DNA from: a virus
Virus record (IMG/VR): IMGVR_UViG_3300031651_000006
Coordinates: 1-37,953 of that record
Reading direction: 5' to 3' (one strand)
Length of the DNA: 37,953 nucleotides
Shown: positions 32,021 to 37,953 of the stretch, piece after piece
Position numbering within the stretch: position 1 is the first letter of the stretch
Layout: the number at the start of each line of letters is the position of its first letter
The notes under the pieces: generated by a model
Told to the model about the DNA's origin: nothing
Databases searched by the model: none
Seen by the model: only the letters and a program-made list of their open reading frames with translations
Program-made: the position numbers and the translations under genes

Positions 32021-33349
32021 TTAGAATGGAACATCATCGTTTTCGGCTTTTTTTTCAGCCTTTATTTCAGCTTTTACTTCGGTCTTTACTTTAACCTCTC
32101 CATTTTCGGTTTTCACTTCTCCATTCTCAATATAGAATCCCTTAGTCCCAGTATCGTCTACTTCTTCAGCCCAGATTTGATAACCGAACTCTTTTGCCAG
32201 TTGGCGAACTATTTCTTTGCTTTTGCTATCCAATAAAGTCCAATCTGAAATCCTTAAAACTTTAAGTTTGGGATTTAAGGCCATACCTATTTTTATACAT
32301 ATTCTTAATTGTTCGGAATATGATATCTGAGAAAATGGAGTTCCATCGTAGGCAATTTCTGTTTCGGTTAGACTTAATTTTTGGTCGGGGATCTTATGCC
32401 AATTCTCTCTTAGGCCGTCTACTTTAATTTTGGTTTGCTCGTCTATTTCCTGGGTAAAATCGTTATATTCATTTCTGGCCTTATTTTCTTTTCTGTCTGC
32501 TATTCTGTTACGATCCCTAGCTCTTACCTGCTCATTTATTTTTTGGGATTCAGATAATTTTTCTCTTAGGGAATCAATAGGGATTTTTTCATTTTCCAGC
32601 AGATAATTTCCGCAATTATTAACAAGCGTTTTTAACCTTTCTATTTCTTTTAATGCATTTTCTTTATTCCTAATTGCTTCATCGATTTTGGTATTAATCA
32701 TCATTGCCGCTTGTAGTTCATTATTAATATTGTCTACTGATATTAATTCTTCCGGTAAATCTTTAATTGTTATTTCTTCCCTATTCCCAGTTAACATTTT
32801 TACTTCCCGGCCTTTTTCCAATCTCTGATCATAAAGAAAAGCAATCTTTTTTTCTATTTCGGTAATATCAAATCCGGTTAAATCAATAAGAACCTGCCGT
32901 TGTTCCCTTCCCTTCATTTGTGAAAATAGCCGTGGGTCAAAACTTAGATAACCGATAAAATCATCTAATAGCTTTTGCGGGGTAGTATATTTTAGCCCTT
33001 TCCCGTTAGTTACTTTTAATTGGGTATTGCCATTAGCTTTCCATATTCTATTTACGACAAATAGGACTTCCGGTATTTTCCCAGCAGCCAGGTCTTCAGG
33101 TGATAAATCTTCACATAAAGTTACCTCACCTTCCGCCTCTTTTTCGCCTTTTCTAATTGGCATTGGGGTTGCTTTTGCCCCGGCTTTCCAACACAATATA
33201 TACCAAATAGAATCTAAAGCCGAGGTTTTGCCAGCACCGTTTTTGCCAGATATAATTATTACATCATCTTTTGGAGTTATATCTATTGCTTTAATTCCTT
33301 TTATGTTTGTACTTTTTAGATTTAATATTTTTAAACCATTGTTTTTCAC
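32021..33349 (-). CDS. SMC/Rad50-type AAA ATPase
   Basis: The 442-residue protein has the Rad50-like N-terminus LKILNLKSTNIKGIKAIDIT, Walker A GKNGAGKTS (35-43), and a helical/coiled-coil centre (about 200-310). An ABC-signature-like region SYSEQLRICIKIGMAL is followed by LLDSKSKEI, which resembles a D-loop. The C-terminal ~45 residues are Lys/Glu-rich repeats (VKTENGEVKVKTEVKAEIK). Phage proteins of this type act in recombination with an exonuclease or annealing partner. The Gp3-like protein two genes downstream may be that partner. Confidence 0.85.
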   Translation of the reverse strand: MKNNGLKILNLKSTNIKGIKAIDITPKDDVIIISGKNGAGKTSALDSIWYILCWKAGAKATPMPIRKGEKEAEGEVTLCEDLSPEDLAAGKIPEVLFVVNRIWKANGNTQLKVTNGKGLKYTTPQKLLDDFIGYLSFDPRLFSQMKGREQRQVLIDLTGFDITEIEKKIAFLYDQRLEKGREVKMLTGNREEITIKDLPEELISVDNINNELQAAMMINTKIDEAIRNKENALKEIERLKTLVNNCGNYLLENEKIPIDSLREKLSESQKINEQVRARDRNRIADRKENKARNEYNDFTQEIDEQTKIKVDGLRENWHKIPDQKLSLTETEIAYDGTPFSQISYSEQLRICIKIGMALNPKLKVLRISDWTLLDSKSKEIVRQLAKEFGYQIWAEEVDDTGTKGFYIENGEVKTENGEVKVKTEVKAEIKAEKKAENDDVPF

Positions 33350-33373
33350 CTTTAATTACCTCCTAAAAATATA

Positions 33374-33637
33374 TTACTTTTTTGAAAATCCATTACATTT
33401 TAAAAGCCATGTAGGATCAAAATTTGCTGGCCACATAAACCAACCTCTTTTTATCCCCGTAGGATGCCCTTTTATTCCCAACTTTTTTGCTGCTTTTATA
33501 TTTTTGCCCTGTAACATTTCAACTAAAGCTCCAAATTCATTACCATCTTGTTTTACTTCTGGGTGGTTACAGCGGGAATGTGCGTCCCCTGGAATTGTTC
33601 CCCTATATTTACATTTATAACAATCTGGTTTATCCAA
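33374..33637 (-). CDS. Small Cys-containing conserved phage protein
   Basis: The best start is the TTG at 33635-33637, which follows TTAGGAGG at ideal distance, giving 87 residues (LDKPDCYKCKYRGTIPGDAH). A longer frame starts at 33676, but has no such site. CYKCKYRGTIPGDAHSRCNH and the end FMWPANFDPTWLLKC read like a conserved phage family with a four-Cys/His zinc site. The function is unknown. Neighbours are the SMC-type ATPase and HNH copy 3. Confidence 0.7.
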   Translation of the reverse strand: MDKPDCYKCKYRGTIPGDAHSRCNHPEVKQDGNEFGALVEMLQGKNIKAAKKLGIKGHPTGIKRGWFMWPANFDPTWLLKCNGFSKK

Positions 33638-33704
33638 TTTTTTACCTCCTAAAATTTTAATAATTTTGCATACCAATTTTGGTATATATATTGTCCTCCT
33701 TTCT

Positions 33705-34286
33705 TTAAATTTTTAATGCAAGTTGAAATGGTTTTGATAACTTATTGCTTTTAACTAAATTCTCTCTTACTGGTAATAGTCTTAAATTAGATAAATACCA
33801 ACATCTTTTAAAATCGGTATGTTCGGGTTTAGTAAAGTTAAAAGCCGATATTGGGATTTTATGGTCAATGTGAAGTTTACCTTGTAGGAAATCTTGCCAA
33901 GTATAATATATAGGCATAGTTTTTTTTAATCTCTTGATTAAGTCTTTCAAGGTATAACCGACTAAATCTTCCCAATGTCTACCATACTTATTGCCTTTTA
34001 ATGCTTTCAATATCGCTTTACTTACTTTATGATTAAGATTAAATTTCAAATCCGTTTTACGCTTCATATTCATATATTGTCTATGAGATATTTTTATTTT
34101 TTCATAATTTTCATTATGATATTTTTTAAAACGTTCAGGATGATTTTCATAATAATGCTTAGAATTTTTACTTACTTTTTCAGGATTATTTTTCTGCCAT
34201 TCTATATGTTTTTTTATTAATCGTTTGTGATTATTTTTCCAATATAATTTGCGATATTCCTTCATATATTCTTTTTTATTAAACAT
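33705..34286 (-). CDS. HNH homing-type endonuclease (copy 3)
   Basis: This 193-residue protein starts MFNKKEYMKEYRKLYWKNNH, nearly the same as copy 1. It has the 15-residue repeat array (WQKNNPEKVSKNSKHYYEN) and an HNH domain with LHIDHKIPISAFNFT and YLSNLRLLPVRENL. Its catalytic residues are intact. It begins 2 nt after a small TTG-start gene. It is likely an independent mobile insertion. Confidence 0.9.
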   Translation of the reverse strand: MFNKKEYMKEYRKLYWKNNHKRLIKKHIEWQKNNPEKVSKNSKHYYENHPERFKKYHNENYEKIKISHRQYMNMKRKTDLKFNLNHKVSKAILKALKGNKYGRHWEDLVGYTLKDLIKRLKKTMPIYYTWQDFLQGKLHIDHKIPISAFNFTKPEHTDFKRCWYLSNLRLLPVRENLVKSNKLSKPFQLALKI

Positions 34287-34288
34287 AC

Positions 34289-34462
34289 TTATTCCTTTCT
34301 TTCAGTAGCCCTTATCTTGACTTCCATTAAAAGTTCATTCACCATATCATCTTCAGTAAAAGCATATCTTCTACTTTTATTATAAAAACCCAATGGAACA
34401 AAATAACTAAATACAATTTTCTCAAAAAATTTTCTTAATTGCTCTAGCTTTTCTTTTTTCAA
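34289..34462 (-). CDS. Small hypothetical protein (TTG start)
   Basis: A 57-residue ORF with AAGGGGGTG before a TTG at 34460-34462 (MKKEKLEQLRKFFEKIVFSY). It is helical with FVPLGFYNKSRRYAF in the middle. No motif was recognised. The start site choice rests on the strong ribosome binding site. Confidence 0.6.
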   Translation of the reverse strand: MKKEKLEQLRKFFEKIVFSYFVPLGFYNKSRRYAFTEDDMVNELLMEVKIRATERKE

Positions 34463-34466
34463 TTTT

Positions 34467-34658
34467 TCACCCCCTTAAAATATTTAATAATTTCTGAGTA
34501 TTTTTTTGAGAAACATTACATTTATATTGAGGTCTTTCTTTAAAAGTTAGAATATTATTAATTTTTAATTTACCCAAATATATTATTTTTTCGTTACTAA
34601 GGATTGGAGTATAACCGTAAGTTTTAGCAATTTTGACGAATGTCTTTTGTGTAAACAT
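34467..34658 (-). CDS. Small hypothetical protein after tRNA-like element
   Basis: A 63-residue protein with GAAGGAGG upstream, beginning MFTQKTFVKIAKTYGYTPIL. Its strand-turn-strand core (EKIIYLGKLKINNILTF) and size are loosely like HicA-type small proteins, but the key His-containing motif is missing, so I do not assign it. It is the first gene after the tRNA-like element. Confidence 0.6.
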   Translation of the reverse strand: MFTQKTFVKIAKTYGYTPILSNEKIIYLGKLKINNILTFKERPQYKCNVSQKNTQKLLNILRG

Positions 34659-34679
34659 TTTTTGCCTCCTTCTTATTTG

Positions 34680-34798
34680 TCTGCCCTGCCGGATTCGAAC
34701 CGGCTTTACTCTATCGTTCTATGAGTATCTATATTTGCTCCTATTATTTTATGGAGTATACTCAAGGGTATTCCTTCAATACTCAGGGCAGACAAATA
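34680..34798 (-). ncRNA. tRNA-like element with long middle arm
   Basis: On the minus strand the parts of a tRNA can be seen. There is an acceptor-like stem CTGCCCT/AGGGCAG (34785-34791 with 34681-34687), a D-arm-like GTATTGAAGGAATAC (34768-34782), and a T-arm GCCGG TTCGAAT CCGGC (34688-34704) with the canonical T-loop. A third arm has the 7-bp stem TGAGTAT/ATACTCA and an inner CTCC/GGAG. The body is 111-112 nt, too long for a normal tRNA, and I cannot assign an anticodon. The acceptor stem continues to a 15-bp perfect inverted repeat. No CCA is encoded. Confidence 0.55.
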
Positions 34799-34813
34799 TT
34801 CCTAAAATAAAAA

Positions 34814-34886
34814 TGACCAAATAAAAAGCCCGGGAACATACAGGCAAGCGTCAAACCTGCTTATATCCGAGCTAATTATTTGGCCA
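34814..34886 (-). terminator. Long hairpin with T-run (terminator or attenuator)
   Basis: TGGCCAAATAATTAGCTCGG pairs with CCCGGGCTTTTTATTTGGTC A with two wobble pairs and two mismatches, forming a 20-position stem. Inside is a second weaker stem with CAGG/CCTG. The inner part (AGCTCGG/CCCGGGCT followed by TTTTTATTT) is a recognisable intrinsic terminator. It lies between the candidate early promoter and the tRNA-like element. Confidence 0.65.
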
Positions 34887-34945
34887 TATTAAATTTTAAA
34901 TTATTAAACTTTTAAAGATATTTACATATGATTAACATACGATAT

Positions 34946-34951
34946 ATTATA
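34946..34951 (-). promoter_or_regulatory. Candidate early promoter -10 box
   Basis: A perfect TATAAT (minus strand) lies here, with only a weak TTTTTA-like -35 at 17 nt. Transcription would begin near 34940, ahead of the hairpin and tRNA-like element. The strength is uncertain without the -35. Confidence 0.4.
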
Positions 34952-35053
34952 GGACGTTGTATAATCTCTAAAAAAATGTTACTCGGATACCCATTACCTA
35001 TTTAATTGTGGTAATCTAAAGGCATTTGAGTATCATAACGCTTTTCCCCTTTA

Positions 35054-35254
35054 TTATTTATTTTTATAACTATATTCTTCTATAATTCTATCAATTATGT
35101 TCCTTGTATTTTGACCCTGCGGGACAGTTTCTCCATTTTTGTATCGATAATAAGTAGTTAAACTCACTCCAATTGCATGAGCCATAATTACAGGACTAAT
35201 TCTATGTAAATCGGCAATCTCCATTAATTTTTTAATTCTTTCATCTTTTATCAT
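35054..35254 (-). CDS. Cro/CI-type HTH regulator
   Basis: A 66-residue protein with a helix-turn-helix at about 22-42 (MAHAIGVSLTTYYRYKNGET), typical of Cro/C1/XRE proteins. Its size matches Cro. It is the first gene after the control region, with promoter TTGCAT-17-TAATAT just upstream. It probably represses its own or a neighbouring promoter. No CI partner was found. Confidence 0.85.
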   Translation of the reverse strand: MIKDERIKKLMEIADLHRISPVIMAHAIGVSLTTYYRYKNGETVPQGQNTRNIIDRIIEEYSYKNK

Positions 35255-35269
35255 TTTTTATCCTAACTA

Positions 35270-35298
35270 ATATTATCATATGAAAATACAAAATGCAA
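35270..35298 (-). promoter_or_regulatory. Promoter of the Cro-like gene
   Basis: TTGCAT (35293-35298), a 17-nt spacer and TAATAT (35270-35275), with overlapping GATAAT. It leaves a very short leader to the ATG at 35254. The same ATGATAATAT motif recurs at 35421-35430, which may be a second promoter or operator. Confidence 0.65.
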
Positions 35299-35517
35299 AT
35301 CTTTTTTAAAATAAATGAAAATTCGTATATATGAACAAAATAATAGCAAAGAAATAGCAATATACCAACTTATTTTTGTGCAAATTGTATAAAATCGATT
35401 CTAAGGAGTCTGTGGGGCTCATATTATCATTTTATGAATTTTACATACAATCATAAACAGATATAACAAAATATCGCAGAATAATATCAGATATAGGGTA
35501 GATTTTGATATATAAAT

Positions 35518-35549
35518 AAAAAAAGCCGGGACTCTTGCATTCCCGGCTC
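35518..35549 (-). terminator. Intrinsic terminator of the late operon
   Basis: On the minus strand GGAGCCGGGA, a 9-nt loop and TCCCGGC are followed by seven T and ATTTATATA. This is a textbook rho-independent terminator about 70 nt after the last late gene. It separates the late operon from the control region. Confidence 0.85.
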
Positions 35550-35554
35550 CAATT

Positions 35555-35585
35555 TAGGAGGTATAAAAATGAAAAAGCTAAGTTA
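35555..35585 (+). other. Plus-strand mini-ORF with strong ribosome binding site
   Basis: AGGAGG, a spacer and ATG AAA AAG CTA AGT TAA would encode only MKKLS. It lies on the opposite strand to all genes, just beside the terminator hairpin. It could be a leader peptide, the remnant of a lost gene, or chance. The start signal is much better than expected at random. Confidence 0.35.
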
Positions 35586-35616
35586 AAGTCATTAGCCGAC
35601 TTGGGGAGGAAATTAT

Positions 35617-35757
35617 TTAAGCATATCCTAATATTAAATTTCTTGAAATACGTAAATCCGGATATTTCTCCATTAATCCTTCTTCAATCTCAATTACCCA
35701 TTCAGGTTCTTTGAATATTTCTTCTAATAATTCTTCGGTAGATTTTTTATTAGCCAT
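35617..35757 (-). CDS. Small hypothetical protein at the end of the late operon
   Basis: A 46-residue ORF starting at ATG 35755-35757 (MANKKSTEELLEEIFKEPEW), 4 nt after the stop of the decayed HNH copy. Acidic, helical and without a motif. A longer in-frame start at 35907 lies entirely within the HNH remnant's other frame and is rejected. The ribosome binding site is weak. Confidence 0.5.
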   Translation of the reverse strand: MANKKSTEELLEEIFKEPEWVIEIEEGLMEKYPDLRISRNLILGYA

Positions 35758-35761
35758 AAAT

Positions 35762-36151
35762 CTATTTACTTCTTTTAATATTATTTTCTCTATATTTTTT
35801 ACTCTTTTCGAATATTTTTTCCTTATTTTCCCTATAGAAATTTGCCCACCAATTTTTCTTATATTCTTTACGATATTCCTTATTATCATCATTCCACTTT
35901 TTGGCAACTTCTATCTTTTTTATCCTATTCCTTCTATAATATTTCTCATCATATTTCTTCTTTTTTAATTTTAATATGTCGCGATTCTTTTCATAATATT
36001 TTTTATTATATTCAGGATTAGATTTTTTCCATCTTTTTCTATACTCTTTAATATGTTCTGGATTTTCTTCCCGATATTTTTTTTGGTATTCCAATAACTT
36101 TTCTCTATTTTTTATATAGTATTTTTTATCGTGTTCTTTTCAATTATACAT
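35762..36151 (-). pseudogene. Decayed HNH-family gene (copy 4)
   Basis: From ATG at 36149-36151 (with AAGGG upstream) the frame reads M Y N, then an in-frame TGA (36140-36142), and then KEHDKKYYIKNREKLLEYQK and more 15-residue repeat-like units (NPEHIKEYRKRWKKS). This matches the N-terminus of copies 1 and 3 (MFNKKEYMKEY). The HNH domain is absent. So the copy has both a premature stop at codon 4 and a C-terminal loss. Other genes here use TGA as stop, so recoding is unlikely. Confidence 0.75.
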
Positions 36152-36153
36152 AA

Positions 36154-36402
36154 TTACCCTTCTATTTTGAATTCTGGCTTTGCAAATTTCTTATACATTA
36201 ATTCCTGGATTTGTTTTTTGTTCATTGTTCTAATGTTATTCTTTATATCTTCCAAGACCATATCTATATAATTATTATACCGCTTTTTATGTATAAAATC
36301 ACGATATTTTTTGTGAAAATTTTCATCGAAGATGCCTGTAACTTTGAATATTTTGGTCCACAAAGGGATAGTTAAATTCTTTTCAAGCCAGGAATCTCCC
36401 AA
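36154..36402 (-). CDS. Hypothetical protein in the lysis region
   Basis: An 82-residue basic protein starting MGDSWLEKNLTIPLWTKIFK, following the holin gene by 5 nt. The C-terminus is helical (NKKQIQELMYKKFAKPEFK). It ends 3 nt before the decayed HNH copy, with its last codons carrying the latter's ribosome binding site. Unknown function. Confidence 0.6.
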   Translation of the reverse strand: MGDSWLEKNLTIPLWTKIFKVTGIFDENFHKKYRDFIHKKRYNNYIDMVLEDIKNNIRTMNKKQIQELMYKKFAKPEFKIEG

Positions 36403-36407
36403 AAAGC

Positions 36408-36668
36408 CTATGTAGGGTTTGAGTTTTTAAACCAGCCTGTCACATTTAATAAGCCGACAATGATATCACATAATCCGCCTACGATACCTAACAACTTCTC
36501 TTTAGAAATAGCAGTAATCCCTAAATTATCATAGAATAAACCAATTGCGTCCAAAACTGCTTTTTTCTTTTCAGCACCAAATCCAGGTGTTTCGACTTGT
36601 TTTATTAATGTTATCACTATAGGAACTATACCTACTAATAGACCAAGTATTTCTAATATCTTAGTCAT
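36408..36668 (-). CDS. Putative holin
   Basis: From ATG at 36666-36668 (GGAGG upstream at 10 nt) the product is 86 residues, MTKILEILGLLVGIVPIVIT. It has one strong N-terminal hydrophobic helix and a second moderately hydrophobic one (LLGIVGGLCDIIVGLLNVTG) near the C-terminus. Its position after the endolysin and its membrane topology suggest a holin. The upstream GTG (36680) is a poor start, since the ribosome binding site would be too close. Confidence 0.6.
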   Translation of the reverse strand: MTKILEILGLLVGIVPIVITLIKQVETPGFGAEKKKAVLDAIGLFYDNLGITAISKEKLLGIVGGLCDIIVGLLNVTGWFKNSNPT

Positions 36669-37155
36669 CTGTTTTTTCACCTCCTTTTCCGGTTATTATT
36701 TGATAAAACTTTAATAAACTCTCATTCTCTATCTTTGCCGAATAAATAATATTATTCTCATATATCCAGAACTTACTTGGACTCGGTGGCCTGATATCCA
36801 AGTGGCAATATGTTCTGGCTATCCCGATTCTAAGGCCCCCAATTTTTTCAGCAGCTAATCCGATATCAATAGGCTTTACCCCTTTTATCTTTATATCAGC
36901 AGCCTCTCCATCCGGGTTAGGTATATGAGCAGAGCTAGGATAGCCACCTACTCTTTTATTTTCCTCCGGGCACCGGTTACCACTGTTAATAATTATAGGT
37001 AAATTACCTGAGGCAATCCTTAACATCTCTAACTTAAATATTAATAAATTACTTACCCGGACCTTTTTTCTTTTGCATTTTTTGCAGGGGCATCTAAATT
37101 CTGACTTCCAGAAATGGGTTGAAAGATCACCTAAGGATTTTTTATTACCGTCCAT
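36661..37155 (-). CDS. Endolysin, peptidase M15 family
   Basis: The 164-residue protein matches the M15 D-Ala-D-Ala carboxypeptidase/L-Ala-D-Glu endopeptidase family. It has LSTHFWKSEFRCPCKKC, IIINSGNRCPEEN, the zinc motif SSAHIPNPDGEAADI (His77, Asp87) and YCHLDIRP (His118). It would cut peptide bonds in host peptidoglycan to release phage. It overlaps the holin gene and follows the BhlA-like gene. Confidence 0.9.
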   Translation of the reverse strand: MDGNKKSLGDLSTHFWKSEFRCPCKKCKRKKVRVSNLLIFKLEMLRIASGNLPIIINSGNRCPEENKRVGGYPSSAHIPNPDGEAADIKIKGVKPIDIGLAAEKIGGLRIGIARTYCHLDIRPPSPSKFWIYENNIIYSAKIENESLLKFYQIITGKGGEKTDD

Positions 37156-37480
37156 TTATCCTCCTATCTACGCTTTCTATTAATTTGCATAGTTTGTTTT
37201 GGTTCCCGCCGATATCTTTAAGTAAGACTATACTCTGATTATTCAATTCAGCATTTTTGAGATTATCCTTATGTAATTCTTTTACATCATTGGTAAGCAA
37301 ATTCCTGAAATATTCCCTATCTTTTTTTTGTTCCTCATCGAGTTTATCTTGTCTTTTAATTCGTTCTGTATCCTGCTTATCTTCTCTTTTGGTTTGCTGT
37401 TTTGTCTGATACTTTAAATACCAAACAAACAATCCAACAAGTATTGATAATGCTCCAATCTCTGTTCCGCCCATTGGCAT
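37145..37480 (-). CDS. BhlA/UviB-like holin accessory
   Basis: A 111-residue protein starting MPMGGTEIGALSILVGLFVW. One transmembrane helix is followed by a long charged coiled coil (YQTKQQTKREDKQDTERIKR). This layout is shared by BhlA/UviB-type phage holin-like proteins. It overlaps the endolysin gene by 11 nt. With the endolysin and downstream holin it forms the lysis cassette. Confidence 0.7.
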   Translation of the reverse strand: MPMGGTEIGALSILVGLFVWYLKYQTKQQTKREDKQDTERIKRQDKLDEEQKKDREYFRNLLTNDVKELHKDNLKNAELNNQSIVLLKDIGGNQNKLCKLIESVDRRINGR

Positions 37481-37493
37481 TGCCCCCTTTCGC

Positions 37494-37953
37494 TTAAAAT
37501 GTCCCGAATATTTTAAATTTTCTACTTAATACTTTCCCTTGCCAGTCTCTTATTTCCATATATTTCAATCCATCTGGGAACGTATATTTACAAGCGTCCT
37601 CGTAACTGTTATATCCTGTCTTAAATTCCATATTGCTAAATAAAGCCAACTTACCCCTGTAAGGGAATACAGTAATTGCATGGCATAATTTTTTATTACC
37701 CCATCTTGCCTTATCATAACCATTACTAATTACACCTTTAGCGTCAATCCCCATTACCCTCTTTAAAACATCTACGGTAAATCTCATAAAGTCATCACAG
37801 TCTAAATGTTTGTTCTTGAGAAATTCTTCTGGAGTTTGCCATACATCGCCCTTTTCGCCTGTATATTGGAATTGCATAATAAAATTGTGCAATTTAGCCA
37901 CAGAAGTTAAATCCTTAACTACCTGTAAATACTTATCAGTCGGTGTAAATTTA
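37494..37953 (-). CDS. Transglutaminase-like cysteine peptidase, C-terminal part (continues at 1-153)
   Basis: This is the main part of the 161-residue protein that starts at 153. Numbered in the full protein, LDCDDFM holds Cys61 and CHAITVF holds His100, with Asn116 in LFSNMEF as possible third residue. This Cys-His arrangement is seen in transglutaminase-like (BTLCP) peptidases. It lies between fibre-like genes and the lysis cassette, so a role in virion entry, cell wall processing or lysis is possible. A separate start at GTG 37901 is not needed, since the frame continues upstream through the junction. Confidence 0.8.
   Translation of the reverse strand, partial: KFTPTDKYLQVVKDLTSVAKLHNFIMQFQYTGEKGDVWQTPEEFLKNKHLDCDDFMRFTVDVLKRVMGIDAKGVISNGYDKARWGNKKLCHAITVFPYRGKLALFSNMEFKTGYNSYEDACKYTFPDGLKYMEIRDWQGKVLSRKFKIFGTF
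37827..37953. repeat. Direct terminal repeat, right copy
   Basis: This is the second copy of the 127-base end repeat, identical to positions 1-127. Joining the copies gives a circle of about 37,826 bp. A circularly permuted (headful-packaged) genome or a cohesive-end genome assembled from concatemers would both produce this. Confidence 0.95.

Larger units (their letters stand above)
34659..35053 (-). other. Structured gene-free region between Cro-like gene and early operon
   Basis: This 395-bp stretch has no convincing gene. On the minus strand it holds, in order, a candidate promoter (-10 TATAAT at 34946-34951), a long imperfect hairpin with a T-run (34814-34886), and a tRNA-like element (34680-34798). 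The early genes follow directly, so they are probably transcribed from this promoter through both structures. Confidence 0.6.
35255..35616. other. Main control region, AT-rich, possible origin
   Basis: This is the main 362-bp gene-free region. It holds a good minus-strand promoter (35270-35298), a second copy of the ATGATAATAT motif (35421-35430) with a possible -35 TTGTAT, an AT-rich segment with two cagatata repeats (about 35458-35497), a terminator (35518-35549), and a plus-strand mini-ORF with a perfect ribosome binding site (35555-35585). Its position suits the early promoter, operator and perhaps the replication origin. Confidence 0.6.

Noticed and set aside
33027-33620. Plus-strand 197-codon frame over the ATPase start
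   Set aside because: It is a shadow of the SMC-type ATPase and the Cys-containing gene, with no start signal of its own.
34467-34658. HicA-type toxin
   Set aside because: The size is right, but the His-containing catalytic motif and the paired HicB antitoxin gene are missing.
34674-34798. attP site at a tRNA 3' end
   Set aside because: Both halves of the acceptor stem are present and there is no integrase gene, so an attachment-site reading is not supported.
35617-35907. Long 96-residue frame starting at 35907
   Set aside because: Its first 50 codons overlap the HNH remnant in another frame. The part with protein-like sequence begins at the ATG at 35757.
36140-36142. In-frame TGA in HNH copy 4 as evidence for a recoded TGA (code 4 or 25)
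   Set aside because: Other genes end cleanly at TGA and the copy also lacks its nuclease domain, so gene decay explains it better.

Overview
The window is a complete, circularly permuted genome of a tailed bacteriophage with siphovirus morphology. Its first 127 bases (1-127) recur exactly as its last 127 (37827-37953). A gene that is cut at both window ends becomes one intact 161-residue reading frame when those ends are joined. The unique length is therefore about 37,826 bp, and the 127-bp overlap is most likely an assembly artefact of a circular contig. The DNA is AT-rich, uses clear AGGAGG-type ribosome binding sites and sigma70-like promoters, and encodes a SpoIIID-like regulator. These point to a low-GC, probably anaerobic, Firmicutes-like or uncultured bacterial host, but the host cannot be named from sequence alone. 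No integrase, excisionase or CI-like repressor was recognised, so a virulent lifestyle is the simplest reading.

Every gene I can support lies on the minus strand, so transcription runs from high to low coordinates around the whole circle. The control region (35255-35616) sits between the end of the late genes and a Cro-like gene (35054-35254). Next comes a structured, gene-free stretch (34659-35053) with a promoter, a long terminator-like hairpin and a tRNA-like fold. The early/middle region (about 34658 down to 21347) holds many small ORFs, an SMC-type ATPase, a phiC31 Gp3-like annealing/RDF protein, a 3D-domain wall enzyme, zinc-binding proteins, a beta-class DNA methyltransferase, a Gp37/Gp68 radical-SAM-like protein, a DnaD-like replication protein, HTH proteins, a SpoIIID-like protein and a PD-(D/E)XK nuclease.

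The late region runs from 21157 down to 35617 through the circle junction. Its order is: terminase small and large subunits; a Mu-like portal fused to a Mu F-like domain; a ChaB-protease-scaffold fusion with a likely nested scaffold gene; decoration protein; major capsid protein; a beta-helix protein; Mu gp36- and gpG-like connectors; tail terminator; tube protein with an inserted domain; tail assembly chaperone with a -1 frameshift; tape measure; hub/fibre with FN3 domains; a lipoprotein; two fibre/adhesin-like proteins with N-terminal signal sequences; a transglutaminase-like peptidase; and a lysis cassette (BhlA/UviB-like protein, M15 endolysin, holin).

The most interesting signal is a three-copy RNA element (3187-3250, 19255-19319, 21182-21249). 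Each copy is a leader starting AGAGCTCCA, then a two-tier hairpin, then a run of 7-8 T. Each is preceded by a recognisable promoter, and its T-run ends 18-26 nt before a start codon. The copies divide the late region into three units: packaging; portal to hub; fibres to lysis. The layout resembles a lambda pR'-tR' arrangement, in which a short leader terminates unless an antitermination or attenuation mechanism acts. The early promoter at about 34950 has a similar promoter-terminator-genes order. Other notable items are a family of HNH endonucleases with 15-residue repeats, including one decayed copy, and the tRNA-like element with an over-long middle arm.
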